From Desemzia sp. RIT 804 (lineage in GTDB: Bacteria; Bacillota; Bacilli; Lactobacillales; Carnobacteriaceae): DNA of 64,000 nt. The position numbers and the translations under genes are program-made. Where the stretch lies: positions 434,001 through 498,000 of the forward strand of contig NZ_JAFEMV010000001.1 in NCBI RefSeq assembly GCF_016892605.1. Reading direction: 5' to 3'. Positions 33,685 to 41,391 of the stretch are shown in pieces (position 1 is the first letter of the stretch; every line of letters begins with the position of its first letter). Below the pieces are notes generated by a model. The model was given only the letters and a program-made list of their open reading frames with translations. It was not told where the DNA came from and ran no database searches.

Positions 33685-34587
33685 GTGAAAAATTTTAAAT
33701 CGCCAGTGGTATGGTGGGAATATTTGAAGATAACGATCGTGTTGATCTTTTCAGCTGTAACAGGAGCGATATCTTTTAACTTCTTCTTTATCCCAGCGAA
33801 TGTTTATGCATCTGGTTTAAATGGTTTTGCGCAATTATTTACAGGTATTTCATCTGAATTTTTTAATATTCAAATGGAAACCGGGTTGATTATTTTATTA
33901 TTGAATATCCCAATTGCTATTTTAGGATGGTTTAAAATAGGGAAGACATTTACACTATTGAGTTTTATGTCCTCTTTTCTAGTCTCCATCTTAATGGTAG
34001 TCCTTCCAGTTGTACAACTAACTCCTGATCCAATTATGAATGCTTTATTCGGTGGCGTTATAGGTGGAGCTGGGGTAGGATTTGCCTTAAAATATGGTTT
34101 CTCAACTGGCGGAATGGATATTATCGCCATGGTTCTTGCTCAAACAACAGGGAAAACAATAGGAAACTTAATGATGGTGATGAACGCGATTATTGCGATC
34201 ACTGCCGGAGCTATTTTTGGATGGGAATATTCTTTCTACACGATCTTATCTATTTTTGCTTTTACAAAGGTAGTCGATGCGATACACACAAGTCATCAAA
34301 AAGTGACAGCTATGATCGTTACGACAGACCCCGATACATTAGTAGAATCTATTCATAAACAATTGGTCAGAGGAATAACGGTTTTGCCTGCTACTGGTGG
34401 GTACAGCAAAACAAATCGTGCCGTATTGATGGTCGTTATATCACGTTACGAAATATATAGTTTAGAACAAGCTGTTAAAGAAGCTGATGCTGCTGCATTT
34501 GTCAACTTTATGCAAACAAATAGTGTCTTAGGAGAATTTTTAAACAGTGATCAGCAAAAAGAAAGAAGAGCTGGTGAAGTTCATTAA
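33685..34587 (+). CDS. YitT-family membrane protein (DUF161/DUF2179)
   Basis: A membrane protein of 300 residues from the GTG at 33685. Five to six hydrophobic helices (for example ITIVLIFSAVTGAISFNFFFIP and IIGGAGVGFALKYGFSTGGMDIIAMVL) are followed from about residue 205 by a soluble DUF2179 domain (HQKVTAMIVTTDPDTL ... RAVLMVVISRYEI). Tandem GTG codons at 33682 and 33685 are possible starts; GGAGGTG spacing favours the second. Function of the family is not established. B. subtilis yitT is adjacent to yitU-yitV-yitW; here the related genes lie 3-5 kb downstream. Confidence 0.9.
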   Translation: MKNFKSPVVWWEYLKITIVLIFSAVTGAISFNFFFIPANVYASGLNGFAQLFTGISSEFFNIQMETGLIILLLNIPIAILGWFKIGKTFTLLSFMSSFLVSILMVVLPVVQLTPDPIMNALFGGVIGGAGVGFALKYGFSTGGMDIIAMVLAQTTGKTIGNLMMVMNAIIAITAGAIFGWEYSFYTILSIFAFTKVVDAIHTSHQKVTAMIVTTDPDTLVESIHKQLVRGITVLPATGGYSKTNRAVLMVVISRYEIYSLEQAVKEADAAAFVNFMQTNSVLGEFLNSDQQKERRAGEVH

Positions 34588-34600
34588 TTTTTACAGATCC

Positions 34601-34645
34601 AAAAACAACCTCTAATCACCCGCGGGTGATTAGAGGTTGTTTTTT
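34601..34645. terminator. Bidirectional terminator, 44-base perfect palindrome
   Basis: AAAAACAACCTCTAATCACC and its exact complement meet around CGCG (34601-34644) with A and T runs at the ends. It serves yitT and the convergent VOC gene. Confidence 0.93.
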
Positions 34646-34695
34646 AGATTAAGAAATGGAGACAATAGGAAGTTGATTGAGCAGTAATTACTTCA

Positions 34696-35424
34696 TCATT
34701 TTAGAAGTTGTTCGAACTCTTGGTATTGTTTTAAAGTTTCTGTTAGCAGCTCTGAGGGATCATTCGATAAGCGACTGCTCCATTGTTGTGCTTGCTGAAA
34801 ATAATGAACAGCTGATTCATTTTTATTTAGTATGAGAAAGATATCCACCAGTAAAACAAAAGCTTGAAACACTAAATCAGGTGACTCTGACTCAAGAGAT
34901 GTTCGCTTGAATCCTTGCTCCATCATTTTTTTAGCTTCCATCGGACTTTCATGTGAATAGAGAAGAGTGTAGCTTTCCCAATACAATTTTTCGAAGCGGT
35001 TTTCTTTACTGCGTTCTTGTTTAGCTTCATTAGTCTGCAGAACAATAAAAATATTTCCATTTGGATCTGTGATGCTGAAACGGCGATCATAAGTCAATGT
35101 GTGAGGTCTCCCGACTTTTGGATACCCGCTTCGAGGAGGCAATTTTCCATGTTTAGCTTTATAAGAGTCAGCTACCAAATTATAAGCAGCATCTACATTG
35201 TTGACCTGAATCAAAGTCATGTTAGTTGGAGTAGGGATCACAAGTTTTTTATATACATACAGATGGAAGGTTAAAAATTTATTCTTCATTACTGCATAGC
35301 CTGAAGAGCGCTTGTGATCCTTATAGATATTGCTAAAGCCTAAGTCTTCAAAAAAAGCTTCTGTTTCTTTTAATGAAACAACCGGTAATAAAGGAATACT
35401 TGCTTCTAATTGTATACGTTCCAT
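34696..35424 (-). CDS. VOC (glyoxalase/bleomycin-resistance fold) protein with helical C-terminal extension
   Basis: A 242-residue protein. Residues 1-130 have the vicinal-oxygen-chelate pattern: IPLLPVVSLKETEAFFEDLGF at the start and RRFSITDPNGNIFIVLQT at the end, the latter like the metal-side strand of bleomycin-binding proteins. A typical VOC protein ends there. About 110 helical residues follow (EKLYWESYTLLYSHESPMEAKKMMEQ ... SAVHYFQQAQQWSSRL) that look TPR-like. Substrate is unknown. AGGAGAT precedes the minus-strand ATG. It is convergent to yitT and divergent from the next gene. Confidence 0.82.
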   Translation of the reverse strand: MERIQLEASIPLLPVVSLKETEAFFEDLGFSNIYKDHKRSSGYAVMKNKFLTFHLYVYKKLVIPTPTNMTLIQVNNVDAAYNLVADSYKAKHGKLPPRSGYPKVGRPHTLTYDRRFSITDPNGNIFIVLQTNEAKQERSKENRFEKLYWESYTLLYSHESPMEAKKMMEQGFKRTSLESESPDLVFQAFVLLVDIFLILNKNESAVHYFQQAQQWSSRLSNDPSELLTETLKQYQEFEQLLK

Positions 35425-35542
35425 AACAATCTCCTTTTAGCTATAATAGGTACAAAAGCACAGCCTTTAGTATACTTGAAAGATAGTAATGAAACAATTA
35501 GAAACACAAGATAAATTATTTTGTACAAAAGAGGTGAAAGGT

Positions 35543-35878
35543 ATGAAATGGCAGTTCTCAGATTCATGCGGGAATTCTCCTAAAAATCAAATGTTAGTGG
35601 ATTGGATGAAAAAGTTTGTGGACGGCAAAGATTGTTCCGATTTCATAAAAGAATATTCTGTTATTCAGATAGGAAATAAAGAGTTGCCAATGGAAAAATA
35701 TAAATTCCCTGATACAATAGAAAAAATACAGATTGAAACAGCCATCAGTCATGGTAAATCTGGCGCTATACGTGGTCAGGCAATGACCCAAAATAGCACT
35801 ATCAACTTTGCTCTTTTTTTTGAATTTACGCTTGGAAAGCGACCAAGATTAATCAAAACTACATGTATCTACCAGTAA
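35543..35878 (+). CDS. Unrecognised 111-residue protein (possibly NTF2-like)
   Basis: A small soluble protein starting MKWQFSDSCGNSPKNQMLVDWMKKFVDGKD. A helical first third precedes beta-type strands (IEKIQIETAISHGKSGAIRGQAM, INFALFFEFTL). Size and order are compatible with an NTF2/SnoaL-like cone fold, a weak inference. The ATG at 35543 has GAGGTGAAAG upstream. An in-frame ATG at 35489 lacks an SD. It lies 24 bases before the adenylyltransferase gene and is probably co-transcribed with it. Confidence 0.75.
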   Translation: MKWQFSDSCGNSPKNQMLVDWMKKFVDGKDCSDFIKEYSVIQIGNKELPMEKYKFPDTIEKIQIETAISHGKSGAIRGQAMTQNSTINFALFFEFTLGKRPRLIKTTCIYQ

Positions 35879-35902
35879 AACTACTTAGACGGAGGAGAAT
35901 AT

Positions 35903-36757
35903 ATGCGGAGTGAAGAGGAAATTTTTGCATTATTATTAAACTATGCTCAAATGGATGAACGGATCCGTCTCGTTAGTTTAGAAGGGTCGAGAGCCAATCC
36001 AACAATAAAAGATGACGAATTCAAAGATTTTGATGTGGCTTTTTTTGTAACGGACATGCAATCGTTCTTAGCAAATGATGATTGGCTGGAATTTTTAGGT
36101 GAACGGCTCATTCTTCAAAAGCCAGACGAGATGGAACTATACCCATCACAACAGAGAAATAGATTTGCTTATTTGATGTTGTTTGAAGACGGAAATAAAA
36201 TAGATCTCACATTAGTTCCAATTAATGAGCTTCCTGCATACTTAAAAACAAATGACGGTTTATTGAGGATTTTACTAGATAAAGATCAGGAAATCAAAGA
36301 AGAAATCGTTGCTACTGATCAACATTATTGGATAACTAAACCTACTGAGCAGAAATTCAATGATTGTTGCAATGAATTTTGGTGGGTGAGCACTTATGTG
36401 GCAAAAGGCTTAGCACGAAAAGAATTTCTGTTTGCTCAAGATCATCTTAATAATAATGTTCGCCCCACATTATTATTGATGATGTCATGGAAAATCGGTA
36501 CAGAAAAAGGATACGGTTTTACCTTGGGGAAGAATTACAAATTTATTCAGCAATATTTGTCTATTGAAGACTGGGAACAATTTTTACTGACTTTTCAAGG
36601 TGCTGGTTACAGGGAGAGTTGGGAAGCTTTGTTACTTTGTCAGAATTTATTCCGACAACAGTCAAAAAAAGCAGCTCTGGCATATGGGTATGTTTATCCA
36701 GACTATGATGAAAAAGTGAGTCTATATATCCAAGATCTTTATGCTAGTTATTTATGA
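35903..36757 (+). CDS. ANT(6)-type aminoglycoside 6-adenylyltransferase family protein
   Basis: A 284-residue nucleotidyltransferase. VSLEGSRANP and FKDFDVAFFVTD give the GS...DxD catalytic motif (Asp42/Asp44), and GNKIDLTLVP supplies the third Asp. The rest (FNDCCNEFWWVSTYVAKGLARKEFLFAQDHLN, TEKGYGFTLGKNYKFIQQYL) is typical of streptomycin adenylyltransferases. Many chromosomal relatives exist in Bacilli whose natural activity is untested, so resistance should not be assumed. GGAGGAG lies before the ATG. No mobile element is adjacent. Confidence 0.88.
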   Translation: MRSEEEIFALLLNYAQMDERIRLVSLEGSRANPTIKDDEFKDFDVAFFVTDMQSFLANDDWLEFLGERLILQKPDEMELYPSQQRNRFAYLMLFEDGNKIDLTLVPINELPAYLKTNDGLLRILLDKDQEIKEEIVATDQHYWITKPTEQKFNDCCNEFWWVSTYVAKGLARKEFLFAQDHLNNNVRPTLLLMMSWKIGTEKGYGFTLGKNYKFIQQYLSIEDWEQFLLTFQGAGYRESWEALLLCQNLFRQQSKKAALAYGYVYPDYDEKVSLYIQDLYASYL

Positions 36758-36787
36758 ATAGGCATAAAATATATCCGTAAAGCAAGT

Positions 36788-36832
36788 AAAGAAGCTGGCT
36801 GCGATTAAGTATCGAAGCCAGCTTCTTTATTA
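36788..36832. terminator. Bidirectional terminator
   Basis: AAAGAAGCTGGCT and AGCCAGCTTCTTT, 13-base perfect arms around a 15-base loop, between the adenylyltransferase gene and the convergent HAD gene. Confidence 0.88.
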
Positions 36833-36843
36833 ATAGTTAGTCT

Positions 36844-37656
36844 TTAATTTAATTTGAAATAGCTTTTTAGGTAATCAGCTAAACCATTTTCGTGATTTGT
36901 AAATTCGGTAACGTCATTAGCAATTGATTTAAGTGCATCAATACCATTCCTCATGGCCACACCATGTCCCGCGTATTGAATCATTTCGTAATCATTAGCT
37001 TCATCGCCAAATGCTAAAATATCTTTTTGTTGTATACCATAAACATGAGCGATCCTTTCTACACCGAGTGCTTTTTGAACGCCTGCAGCCACTACTTCCA
37101 AACAAGGCGTTTGTCCACCCCAAGTTCTCACTTCTACAGCATCTCCATAGCGACGAACGATCTTATTAATGATCACTTTTTGATTTTCATGTCCAGTAAA
37201 AATACTGATAGCAGTTGGTTCTTCTTTCAAAGTGTCTTCAGAAAGCTTGAAAGACATCGTTTTACCTGTCGCAAAAAAGTCTTCGTAAGGAATGAAATCG
37301 TCATCCACATAAACAGAGTCACGTAATTCTGCAGCAATCAGCTGGATATCCATTTCTTTTCGCAAAGAAAGCATATCGATCGCGATCTCTCTGTCCAACG
37401 TTTTGTGGTATTGAGATTCCCAAGCTAATTCATTTGGTTTGTGGCATAAAGCACCATTGAAATTTACAATAGGAGTATCTAAATCCAACTCTGCATAGTA
37501 TTGACGACTACTACGGTATGGTCGTCCTGTAGCAATTGATACGATGTGCCCAGCTTGTTTTAATTTGGTCAAGACATCGTTCGTTTTTTGTGAAATGAGT
37601 GATTGGTTATTCAAAGTAGTTCCATCTAAATCAAGCGCGATTAACTTTTTATTCAT
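36844..37656 (-). CDS. HAD-superfamily Cof-type phosphatase (YitU-like)
   Basis: A 270-residue Cof-type hydrolase. It has LIALDLDGTTLN with the nucleophile Asp, the Thr motif SIATGRPYRSS, a C2 cap domain and the terminal GDEANDYEMIQYAGHGVAM. It is divergent from the YitV-like gene, and YitT is encoded nearby, so it may correspond to Bacillus yitU. That name is inferred from context. GGAGGAT precedes the minus-strand ATG. A perfect 12-base palindrome GTATTTAAATAC (37695-37706) lies in the divergent region. Confidence 0.9.
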   Translation of the reverse strand: MNKKLIALDLDGTTLNNQSLISQKTNDVLTKLKQAGHIVSIATGRPYRSSRQYYAELDLDTPIVNFNGALCHKPNELAWESQYHKTLDREIAIDMLSLRKEMDIQLIAAELRDSVYVDDDFIPYEDFFATGKTMSFKLSEDTLKEEPTAISIFTGHENQKVIINKIVRRYGDAVEVRTWGGQTPCLEVVAAGVQKALGVERIAHVYGIQQKDILAFGDEANDYEMIQYAGHGVAMRNGIDALKSIANDVTEFTNHENGLADYLKSYFKLN

Positions 37657-37756
37657 CTGTATCCTCCAAGGTTTTTATGCTAAACTAAATTAAAGTATTT
37701 AAATACACGATACCACAAAACTTATTATAACAAAATACACAAAAAGAGGTGTCCAT

Positions 37757-38518
37757 GTGATTTCCATAAAAAATGTAACTGTAGAGGGACTTCCTTTGCT
37801 AGAAATCGCTCCTGAAGCAATCTTTACTGAAAATTTGCCAACCGTATTTTTCTATCATGGCTGGACAAACGTAAAAGAAAGTTCTTTAGTGAATGGGTAT
37901 GAATTGGCCAAAAGAGGTTTTCGGGCATTGCTTCCAGAAGCTCATCTGCATGGCGAAAGAAAAAGTACTGAACCAACCAAAGGAAATACTGATTTTTGGG
38001 ATGTCATCGTACATAATTTATCCGAGATCAATACTATAAAAGAATATTATGTTGCACAAGGATTAACAGATCCAGAACGTATCGGAGTATCGGGTTTATC
38101 TATGGGTGGGATCACTACCAGCGCCATGCTGACTCAATTTCCGTGGATAAAAGCAGCTGGTGTATTGATGGGAACCCCATCTCCAGTTGATTTTTCCAAA
38201 TGGATCCTAAAATCGCCTTGGACAGAAGGTTTGGATATTGATTTAACAGAAGAACAAATTGATCAAATGACAGAACCTTTAAAAGCCATTTCATTAGACT
38301 TGCAACCAGAAAAAATTGCAGGACGTCCAGTTTATTTCTGGCATGGTACGAATGATGAACTAGTGCCTTATTCATTGACAAACGAGTTTATCCAAACTAT
38401 CCAAAATAAAGAATACGCTAAAAATATTCGCTTTGAAACAACAGTAAACGGTACTCATAAAGTTCCATACGCTATTTCTGTAGAAATGGCCGACTTCTTT
38501 GCTGAAAACCTTAAGTAA
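37757..38518 (+). CDS. Alpha/beta hydrolase, YitV-like esterase
   Basis: A 253-residue hydrolase of the prolyl-oligopeptidase/dienelactone-hydrolase type. FFYHGWTNVKES supplies the oxyanion region, GLSMGG the nucleophile Ser115, a C-terminal Asp lies in WHGTNDELVPY, and the His is in VNGTHKVPY. No signal peptide is present. The GTG start follows AGAGGTG. The next gene is YitW-like, the same neighbour as yitV in Bacillus. Natural substrate is unknown. Confidence 0.88.
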   Translation: MISIKNVTVEGLPLLEIAPEAIFTENLPTVFFYHGWTNVKESSLVNGYELAKRGFRALLPEAHLHGERKSTEPTKGNTDFWDVIVHNLSEINTIKEYYVAQGLTDPERIGVSGLSMGGITTSAMLTQFPWIKAAGVLMGTPSPVDFSKWILKSPWTEGLDIDLTEEQIDQMTEPLKAISLDLQPEKIAGRPVYFWHGTNDELVPYSLTNEFIQTIQNKEYAKNIRFETTVNGTHKVPYAISVEMADFFAENLK

Positions 38519-38540
38519 TGGAATAGAAAGGAAAATAAAT

Positions 38541-38885
38541 ATGTCTGAACAACCTACATCTTGGTCTGTAGAAGAACAAGAAAGAATCATACAAAATATC
38601 ATGGCGGCATTGGAACAAGTTATTGACCCTGAATTAGGCATTGATATCGTTAATTTAGGCTTGGTATATGGAGTTGATTTGTTTGAAGGCGGACATTGCG
38701 TCATCAACATGACGTTGACTACGATGGGATGTCCATTGGCAGATGTCATCACAGAAGAAGTCATGAACGCTCTCAAACCAATTTCAAAAATAGAAACGAG
38801 TGAAGTGAAATTAGTGTGGTATCCAGCATGGGATACTTCTAAGATGTCTCGCTATGCTCGGATCGCGTTAGGGATACGCCAATAA
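38541..38885 (+). CDS. MIP18-family (DUF59) metal-sulfur assembly protein, YitW-like
   Basis: A 114-residue DUF59 protein with DPELGIDIVNLGLVYGVDL and MTLTTMGCPLADVI, including the conserved reactive Cys. SufT/MIP18 relatives help mature Fe-S proteins. The ATG at 38541 follows GAAAGGA. An earlier in-frame start at 38499 overlaps the hydrolase gene and is rejected. It lies 22 bases after the YitV-like gene and is co-transcribed with it. A terminator follows. Confidence 0.92.
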   Translation: MSEQPTSWSVEEQERIIQNIMAALEQVIDPELGIDIVNLGLVYGVDLFEGGHCVINMTLTTMGCPLADVITEEVMNALKPISKIETSEVKLVWYPAWDTSKMSRYARIALGIRQ

Positions 38886-38900
38886 AATACTAAAAGTATA

Positions 38901-38938
38901 AAAAAGATAGCTAGGTATTGGTACTAGCTATCTTTTTG
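38901..38938 (+). terminator. Terminator after the YitW-like gene
   Basis: AAAAAGATAGCTAG / CTAGCTATCTTTTT with a nine-base loop. The 38939-39178 stretch after it holds no gene; it is AT-rich with a TATAAT at 39086 that may belong to the lipase promoter. Confidence 0.9.
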
Positions 38939-39178
38939 CACTCTATACTAAATATTGGTTGCCTAATTGGAAATAAAAAGATCTCAACCAAGCTATGCTC
39001 AAAAAATAAGCCATTAATATTGCTATAAAGATATTATCGGTTTATTTTTCGCCAACTAGTATTAGTAAAAGATGACTAGAAGAATTATAATGATGATAAT
39101 ATTTATAAGTGTTAGGCTGTCATGCGCTAAAAGCATTTAACATGCAGTATAAAGGAACACAGTCAGGAGTGTTACGGT

Positions 39179-40087
39179 ATGAGAAAGACGTTCTTTATTT
39201 CTTTCCTCGTTATCTTATTCAGCTTAATAAGCATAGGGTGCGGGAAGGAAAAAACGGAGCCGGTTAAAGAAAGTCGCACATCTGTTGCATCAAATTTAAC
39301 GAATACTAGTGAGACTGTTCTTTCCAGTAGCGCTTCTCTGACCACAAATCAGACAACCATTCCGACCCTTTTTATACATGGATATGGAGGGGCAGAAGGT
39401 AGTTTTAATGGGATGTTGTCTCGTTTTGAATTCGATAATTTTGGAAATAAGGTACTAACTGTAACCGTTCAGCCGAATGGAACTGTTTCTGACACTGGAA
39501 CTTGGGGTGATCAGTTAGACAACCCATTGATTCAGGTATTGTTTGCGGATAATAAAAGTAGTGAACTGAATCAAACCGAGTGGATCAAAGCTGTTTTAAA
39601 CTATTTAAATCAAACGTACCAGATTGAGGAGGTCAATCTGGTTGGCCACTCCATGGGTGGTGTGAGTAGTTTCCGGCATTTAATTACCTATGGAAATGAT
39701 GATTCGTTGCCAATGGTCAATAAATTTATTGCGATCGGCGCACCGTTCAATAATTTTGTTTCAGGCAATGAAGAACAGACTATTGATGCGTTGATTCAGA
39801 ATGGTCCAATAGTTCTTAGTGAACGATACAGTGACTATGCAGCTAGCATCCAATATTATCCTAAAACAACCAAAATGCTGAATATCGTTGGGGATTTAGA
39901 AGATGGATCAGAAGGGGATGGTACTGTACCAATCAGAAGCTCACTGGCCATTGGTTATTTAATGCAAACGAATGAATTCGAGTATCAGGATGAAATCATT
40001 GCTGGGTCACAGGCTCACCACAGTCAGCTACATGAAAATACTCAAGTTGATGAGCTTGTTGCGAACTTTTTATGGGATAGCCCATAA
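39179..40087 (+). CDS. Secreted lipoprotein alpha/beta hydrolase (DUF915-type lipase/cutinase)
   Basis: A 302-residue exported protein. The signal peptide MRKTFFISFLVILFSLISIGC gives a lipobox with Cys21, and a Ser/Thr-rich linker follows to about residue 60. The hydrolase domain starts PTLFIHGYGGAEGSF, with nucleophile Ser158 in GHSMGG, GDLEDGSEGDGTVP (acidic residue) and a C-terminal HHSQLHEN (His). Members are anchored outside the cell and cleave esters; substrate unknown. CAGGAG precedes the ATG. A terminator follows. Confidence 0.88.
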   Translation: MRKTFFISFLVILFSLISIGCGKEKTEPVKESRTSVASNLTNTSETVLSSSASLTTNQTTIPTLFIHGYGGAEGSFNGMLSRFEFDNFGNKVLTVTVQPNGTVSDTGTWGDQLDNPLIQVLFADNKSSELNQTEWIKAVLNYLNQTYQIEEVNLVGHSMGGVSSFRHLITYGNDDSLPMVNKFIAIGAPFNNFVSGNEEQTIDALIQNGPIVLSERYSDYAASIQYYPKTTKMLNIVGDLEDGSEGDGTVPIRSSLAIGYLMQTNEFEYQDEIIAGSQAHHSQLHENTQVDELVANFLWDSP

Positions 40088-40092
40088 AATCG

Positions 40093-40136
40093 AAATAAGG
40101 ACAGTAGAATGTTGGCATCCTACTGTCCTTATTTTC
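40093..40136 (+). terminator. Terminator after the lipase gene
   Basis: AAATAAGGACAGTAG and CTACTGTCCTTATTT, 15-base perfect arms, with TTTTCG tail. Confidence 0.92.
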
Positions 40137-40157
40137 GTTTCATATGCTAAGTTTGAA

Positions 40158-40255
40158 GCTTGCAAACGTTGAGACTGAGTCTCGTGATGTTCCCGTGGCT
40201 ATCACCAGCAATACCGATGACGGAAGAAATTTCTTTTCCATCGCCATAAAACAAA
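40158..40255. repeat. Structured intergenic element, copy B
   Basis: Diverged copy of the element at 33381-33480 with the same ordered blocks. Hairpins visible are GAGAC TGA GTCTC (40171-40183) and CGAT..GGAA/TTCC..ATCG (40214-40243). It lies between the lipase terminator and the 3' end of the convergent reductase gene. Confidence 0.6.
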
Positions 40256-40272
40256 TAACCTAAAAAACTTGT

Positions 40273-41211
40273 TTATTCATTCATCTGAACTACGATTTTA
40301 CCTGGCACTCCATGTTCTTCACTCGTTCTATGAGCTTCACGCAAGCCTTCTTGTGTAAACGGGAGAGTCTTTCCAATGGTTGCTTTTAACTTGTTGCTTT
40401 TCATTAAATCTGCTAGTTTCTGTAATCTTTCACCATCTGGTTCCAAGAAGAAGTAACCAGTTTTGATACCTTTTTCCGCTGCTTTTTCTTCATCTGGGGG
40501 AGTCGCGATAGAGACTAATGTGCCTCCGTGTTTTAGAACCGAAAAACTTTTCTCTTGCGTTTCTCCGCCTTGCGTATCCAGCACGATATCGTAATCATTC
40601 AACAAAGTCTCAAAGTCTTGCTCTTTATAATTGATAAACTCATCAGCGCCAAGAGACTTGACAAAGTCTTCATTTTTTTCACTAGCTGTTGCAGCTATAT
40701 AGGCTCCGAAATGTTTGGCAATTTGGATCGCTAGATGACCAACACCACCAGAGCCGCCGTGAATGAGTACATGGTCGCCTTCCTTGATTTGGCCGATTTC
40801 TACTAAGGCTGCCCAAGCTGTTTGCCCAGTAAGCGGGATAGCTGCAGCATCATTAAATGAACTATTTTCGGGCATTTTACAAATGAGGTCTTGGTCAACA
40901 GCCACATATTCAGCGTAGGTACCAGTCGGATTGGTTTTTGGGCGTGCAAAAACTTTCTCTCCTAGTTGAAAGTTTGTAACATCTTTCCCAACTTTTTTAA
41001 CGATCCCTGCTGCATCCCAGCCTAAAATGATTGGAAATTCATACGGCAACTTTTCTTTCAAATAACCTTCACGCATTTTCCAATCAATTGGGTTGATCGA
41101 AGTAGCTTTCAATTCGATCAACACTTGATCATCTTTGATTTCTGGAAGAGGAACTTCTTGTTCTACTAATTCATCAGCAGAACCATATTGATTGATCACT
41201 ATTGCTTTCAT
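40273..41211 (-). CDS. Zinc-independent NADP-dependent alcohol dehydrogenase/quinone reductase (MDR family)
   Basis: A 312-residue medium-chain reductase. The GroES-like N-terminal domain (MKAIVINQYGSADELVEQEVPLPEIKDDQVLI) precedes a Rossmann domain with VLIHGGSGGVGHLAIQIAKHFGAYIAATAS. Catalytic zinc ligands are not evident, as in quinone-oxidoreductase and enoyl-reductase-like members. It ends in VPGKIVVQMNE. The physiological substrate is unknown. AGGATG precedes the minus-strand ATG. It is divergent from clpB. Confidence 0.9.
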   Translation of the reverse strand: MKAIVINQYGSADELVEQEVPLPEIKDDQVLIELKATSINPIDWKMREGYLKEKLPYEFPIILGWDAAGIVKKVGKDVTNFQLGEKVFARPKTNPTGTYAEYVAVDQDLICKMPENSSFNDAAAIPLTGQTAWAALVEIGQIKEGDHVLIHGGSGGVGHLAIQIAKHFGAYIAATASEKNEDFVKSLGADEFINYKEQDFETLLNDYDIVLDTQGGETQEKSFSVLKHGGTLVSIATPPDEEKAAEKGIKTGYFFLEPDGERLQKLADLMKSNKLKATIGKTLPFTQEGLREAHRTSEEHGVPGKIVVQMNE

Positions 41212-41321
41212 AAAAACATCCTTTCAAAGTATTTTTTATAAGCTAATGACTCATGTTTAGTATACACTGGTCGTGGAATCCTCAAAAATAATTTGTTTGC
41301 GCAGAAAACTCTCTGAAAACA

Positions 41322-41338
41322 TTTGACCAAATCTGACC
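41322..41338 (-). promoter_or_regulatory. CtsR operator
   Basis: On the minus strand GGTCAGA-TTT-GGTCAAA, a match to the CtsR heptad direct repeat with three-base spacing. It covers the clpB -35. Confidence 0.88.
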
Positions 41339-41351
41339 AAAAGAGTAAAAT
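41323..41351 (+). promoter_or_regulatory. Promoter of clpB
   Basis: TTGACC (41323-41328), 17-base spacer, TAAAAT (41346-41351), embedded in the CtsR site. Confidence 0.85.
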
Positions 41352-41391
41352 AGACGTATAGAAAATAGAAATAACGAAAGTGGTGAAAAAT

